A stretch of DNA of 64,000 nucleotides from Polynucleobacter sp. MG-6-Vaara-E2 (GTDB taxonomy: Bacteria > Pseudomonadota > Gammaproteobacteria > Burkholderiales > Burkholderiaceae): the NCBI RefSeq assembly GCF_018687695.1, contig NZ_CP061303.1, forward strand, positions 1,381,847 through 1,445,846. The letters run 5' to 3'. Below the pieces are notes generated by a model. That model was not told where the DNA came from, ran no database searches, and saw only the letters and a program-made list of their open reading frames with translations. This document shows positions 61,055 through 64,000 of the stretch, in pieces. The position numbers and the translations under genes are program-made. Every line of letters begins with the position of its first letter. Position 1 is the first letter of the stretch.

Positions 61055-62074
61055 TTACAGCGGGTTTGCCAAGAAACCAGAATTGGCTTCCAACCACTCG
61101 ATATAACGCCCTACACCTTGCTCAACATTTAAGAAGGGTTCTTGATAGCCTGCTGCGCGCAGCTTTGTTAAATCCGCCTGCGTGAAGCACTGATATTTTC
61201 CCTTGAGTGCATCAGGAAATGGAATGTACTCAATCGCTTTTTCTTTTACTAATTCTTGCAAAGTAGCTGGCTGAGCTTTATCTAGCTTACGCATCGCATT
61301 TGCTACAGCGTGAGCAACATCGTTAAAGGGCTGTGCGCGTCCACTACCTAAATTAAAAATGCCACTGATTTCTGGATGATCCAAGAAGAACAGGTTGACC
61401 TTGACTACATCTTCCACTGAAACAAAGTCACGACTTTGCTCACCAGCACCATAGCCGCCATATTCGCCAAAAAGTTTTACATGGCCATTAGCCTTGTATT
61501 GATGGTATTGATGAAAGGCAACTGAAGCCATGCGACCTTTATGAGACTCGCGCGGACCATAGACATTGAAGTAACGAAAGCCGACAACTTGCGCAGTATT
61601 CGCATTTTCAGCAAAGCGCTTACGCATCACTTGATCAAACAAAAATTTAGAGTAGCCGTAGATATTGAGAGGCTTCTCATGCTCACGACTCTCCACAAAA
61701 ACATCTGAGCCACCATAAGTTGCAGCAGAAGATGCATATAGGAGCTGTACTTTCTGAGCTGTACAGATATCTAACAAGTCCATGGTATAGCGATAATTGT
61801 TCGCCATCATAAAGATGCCATCGGTCTCCATGGTGTCGGAGCATGCACCCTCATGGAATACGGCTTTCACTTTACCAAAGCGACCACTTCGAAATGCTTC
61901 TAGAAATTCGTCTTTATCAAGATAGTCAATAATGTCTAGATCAGCAAGATTGCGATATTTATCTGCAGGACGTAGATCATCTACTGCAATGATGTTTTTC
62001 TCACCACGCGCATTGAGTGCCTGAACAATATTCGCGCCAATAAACCCCGCGGCGCCGGTTACGATAATGGTCAC
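61055..62074 (-). CDS. hldD: ADP-L-glycero-D-manno-heptose-6-epimerase
   Basis: 339 residues. Rossmann Gly motif TGAAGFIGANIVQALNARGE, catalytic YGYSKFLFDQ Tyr/Lys, and SRDFVSVEDVVKVNLFFLDH. It makes the LPS inner-core heptose precursor. Overlaps hldE1 by four bases. Confidence 0.96.
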   Translation of the reverse strand: MTIIVTGAAGFIGANIVQALNARGEKNIIAVDDLRPADKYRNLADLDIIDYLDKDEFLEAFRSGRFGKVKAVFHEGACSDTMETDGIFMMANNYRYTMDLLDICTAQKVQLLYASSAATYGGSDVFVESREHEKPLNIYGYSKFLFDQVMRKRFAENANTAQVVGFRYFNVYGPRESHKGRMASVAFHQYHQYKANGHVKLFGEYGGYGAGEQSRDFVSVEDVVKVNLFFLDHPEISGIFNLGSGRAQPFNDVAHAVANAMRKLDKAQPATLQELVKEKAIEYIPFPDALKGKYQCFTQADLTKLRAAGYQEPFLNVEQGVGRYIEWLEANSGFLANPL

Positions 62075-63000
62075 TGTAATTCCTCTGAAGTAACGGTAGC
62101 TGTACCTAGCTTACCAACCACAATACCACCAGCACGATTTGCCAAAGCCATCGCCTTTTCTAGAGGCCATTTCGCAGCTAAGGCAACCGCCAAGGTTGCA
62201 ATCACGGTATCGCCTGCGCCAGATACATCGAATACTTCTCTCGCTTGCGCTTTCACGTGACTAACACCTGACTCGGTATACAAACTCATACCCTCTTCAG
62301 AACGTGTAAGCAATAATGCCTCTAAATTCAGTGACTTTCTGAGGTCTTGCGCTCTCTTTGTGAGATCCTCTTCGCTGGTCCACTGGCCCACAACCTGTCG
62401 AAGCTCACTACGATTTGGCGTTAAGACAGTAGCACCTCGATATTTTTCATAATCTTCCCCCTTAGGGTCGACCAAGATCATTTTGTTTTGTGCTCTAGCC
62501 TGCTCGATCATATGAGCTACTTGTCCCAGCGCACCTTTACCATAATCAGACAGAATCACTACGTCAGCAGAGCCGACCAACTTCTCAAAACGCTCTAGCT
62601 TATGCGCCAAGGCTTTTTCACTTGGGGTCTCTTCAAAATCCAGACGAATGAGTTGCTGCTGTCGTGCAATGACCCGCAGCTTCACAATCGTGGGCACGTC
62701 TACATCAATTTCTAATTGGCTATCAACACCACCAGACTTCAGTAAATCAATAACACGCTGTCCTGGCTCGTCTTTTCCAACAATACCAAGAATGGTTGTT
62801 TGCGCACCCAATGCAGCCACGTTACGCGCAACGTTTGCCGCACCGCCTAAGCGCTCATCAATTTTTCCCACCTGCACCACTGGAACTGGTGCCTCGGGAG
62901 AAATACGATGCGTATCACCGAACCAATAGCGATCAAGCATCACATCGCCCACCACCAATAGGCGGGCTTTTGAGAATTGTTCGCGGTTCGCTTTTTCCAT
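62071..63000 (-). CDS. hldE1: D-glycero-beta-D-manno-heptose-7-phosphate kinase (RfaE domain I)
   Basis: 309 residues, PfkB-family kinase: RLLVVGDVMLDRYWFGDTHR, GGAANVARNVAALGAQTTIL, VFDVSGAGDTVIATLAVALA (catalytic Asp). Only the kinase part of HldE is present; the nucleotidyltransferase must be encoded separately. It acts before HldD in ADP-heptose synthesis. Starts 36 bases after ugd. Confidence 0.96.
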   Translation of the reverse strand: MEKANREQFSKARLLVVGDVMLDRYWFGDTHRISPEAPVPVVQVGKIDERLGGAANVARNVAALGAQTTILGIVGKDEPGQRVIDLLKSGGVDSQLEIDVDVPTIVKLRVIARQQQLIRLDFEETPSEKALAHKLERFEKLVGSADVVILSDYGKGALGQVAHMIEQARAQNKMILVDPKGEDYEKYRGATVLTPNRSELRQVVGQWTSEEDLTKRAQDLRKSLNLEALLLTRSEEGMSLYTESGVSHVKAQAREVFDVSGAGDTVIATLAVALAAKWPLEKAMALANRAGGIVVGKLGTATVTSEELQ

Positions 63001-63036
63001 GTGAATATTTTTTACTTTTAAATATTGCAGCGTTAC

Positions 63037-64000
63037 TTAATTATGTCGTCCAATGCCGTAGTATTCAATACCCAACTCTTGCATAGAAGCAGGCTCGTAC
63101 AGATTGCGACCATCAAAGATGATGGGTCGCTTGAGTTTTTGCATGACTAGATCAAAATCTGGCGTGTGAAATGCTTTCCACTCAGTCACAATCACCAAGG
63201 CATCAGCACCTTCCAACGCTGTCATGGGGTCAGCAGTCATCGAAACCTTTTTTAGACCCTCTGGGTTGCTCTTAAAGTCGAGCGCAAGTGCATGTTGAGC
63301 TTCGGGCATAGCGACCGGATCATAAGCAACTACTTCTGCCCCACGCTTTACTAATTCTTGAATAATCACGCGACTAGGTGCTTCACGCATATCATCGGTA
63401 TTCGGTTTAAAGGCTAGGCCCCATAAAGCAAATTTCATGCCCTTAAGATCATGATCAAAGCGTTTATCAATCTTATGAACTAAGGTGTATTTCTGTAACT
63501 CATTCACCGCCTCTACAGCATCAAGAATCTTTAGCTCTCTGCCATGCTCCTTGGCAGTTTTAGACAGAGCGGACACATCCTTAGGGAAGCAGGAGCCACC
63601 ATAACCCGTGCCTGGATACAAGAAACCAAAACCAATACGAGAATCTGAACCGATGCCTTGGCGGACATGCTCAATATCGGCACCTACTAGATCGGCTAAA
63701 TTAGCCAACTCATTCATAAACGAAATACGGGTAGCTAACATCGCATTCGCGGCGTACTTCGTTAACTCTGCGCTCTTCACGTCCATATAATACGTACGCT
63801 CATGATTGCGGTTAAATGGGGCATATAACTTACGCATTTGTTCTTTAGCACGCAAGCCAGCGGGAGTATTTTCTGTACCAATCACGATACGGTCTGGGCG
63901 CATGAAGTCTTCTACAGCAGCCCCCTCTTTTAAGAACTCTGGATTAGACACTACCGAGCAGAGGTCCAACGGTAACTTTCTTTTTTCAAGTTCTTCAATG
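63037..64000 (-). CDS. ugd: UDP-glucose 6-dehydrogenase, C-terminal part (cut by window edge)
   Basis: About 321 residues in view; the frame stays open to the right window edge, so the true start is outside. Visible are SNPEFLKEGAAVEDFMRPDR (substrate loop), AELTKYAANAMLATRISFMN, YGGSCFPKDVSALSKTAKEH (catalytic Cys) and ALWGLAFKPNTDDMREAPSR. It oxidises UDP-glucose to UDP-glucuronate for surface polysaccharides. First known gene of the hldE1-hldD run. Confidence 0.96.
   Translation of the reverse strand, partial: IEELEKRKLPLDLCSVVSNPEFLKEGAAVEDFMRPDRIVIGTENTPAGLRAKEQMRKLYAPFNRNHERTYYMDVKSAELTKYAANAMLATRISFMNELANLADLVGADIEHVRQGIGSDSRIGFGFLYPGTGYGGSCFPKDVSALSKTAKEHGRELKILDAVEAVNELQKYTLVHKIDKRFDHDLKGMKFALWGLAFKPNTDDMREAPSRVIIQELVKRGAEVVAYDPVAMPEAQHALALDFKSNPEGLKKVSMTADPMTALEGADALVIVTEWKAFHTPDFDLVMQKLKRPIIFDGRNLYEPASMQELGIEYYGIGRHN

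Noticed and set aside
1..64000. CRISPR arrays, insertion sequences, prophage genes and tRNA/rRNA genes
   Set aside because: No regular repeat-spacer pattern, transposase, integrase or RNA-gene cloverleaf was seen anywhere in the window.

Overview
The window looks like a low-to-moderate GC betaproteobacterium of the Burkholderiaceae, most likely a motile Polynucleobacter or close relative. The evidence is the combined gene content and order: rpsP-rimM-trmD-rplS next to a NUDIX/CobD-like/rsgA/M48/orn block, and ugd-hldE1-hldD-comEA-cysM-mltB. No mobile element, CRISPR array, rRNA or tRNA was seen. Genus assignment is inference from gene order, not from a database search.

Bases 1-22846 are mainly flagellar. 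On the minus strand lie fliF-fliG-fliH-fliI-fliJ-fliK (fliK runs off the left edge). A divergent sensor kinase/sigma-54 activator pair (fleS-fleR) is followed by fliE. A minus-strand late block holds fliC, flaG, fliD, fliS, a second FliK-domain protein and a stand-alone FlhB C-terminal domain. A Sel1-repeat gene and flhA-flhF-flhG-fliA come next on the plus strand. flgA-flgM-flgN lie on the minus strand. The regulators of a flagellar hierarchy are all here: RpoN (30.5 kb), FleSR, FliA and FlgM. A good sigma-54 promoter lies before fliD and a sigma-28 promoter before fliC.

Bases 22846-29930 are the most unusual part. A tightly packed minus-strand cluster runs directly into flgA. It encodes a PilZ/YcgR-like protein, two membrane-anchored proteins (one with a PDZ domain), a CheW-like protein, a receptor-like two-TM protein with a degenerate cytoplasmic hairpin, and a CheA-like protein. 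The CheA-like protein keeps a CheW-like C-terminus but has lost the phosphotransfer histidine and the ATP-binding boxes. I read this as a diverged, probably non-kinase chemosensory scaffold linked to flagella and c-di-GMP.

Bases 30065-39150 hold rpoN, a GGDEF diguanylate cyclase, two small secreted adhesin-E-like proteins, several small membrane coiled-coil proteins, three bactofilins and a second-type RodZ-like protein. This looks like a cell-envelope/cytoskeletal accessory region.

Bases 39216-64000 are ordinary housekeeping: esterase, TauE/SafE permease, TRAP binding protein, PmbA, Mog, oligoribonuclease, M48 protease, RsgA, CobD-like, NUDIX, the rpsP-rimM-trmD-rplS operon, an acyl-CoA synthetase/dehydrogenase/ETF set, a deacetylase-family protein, MltB, CysM, ComEA-like, and the HldE1/HldD heptose genes with a partial Ugd at the right edge.
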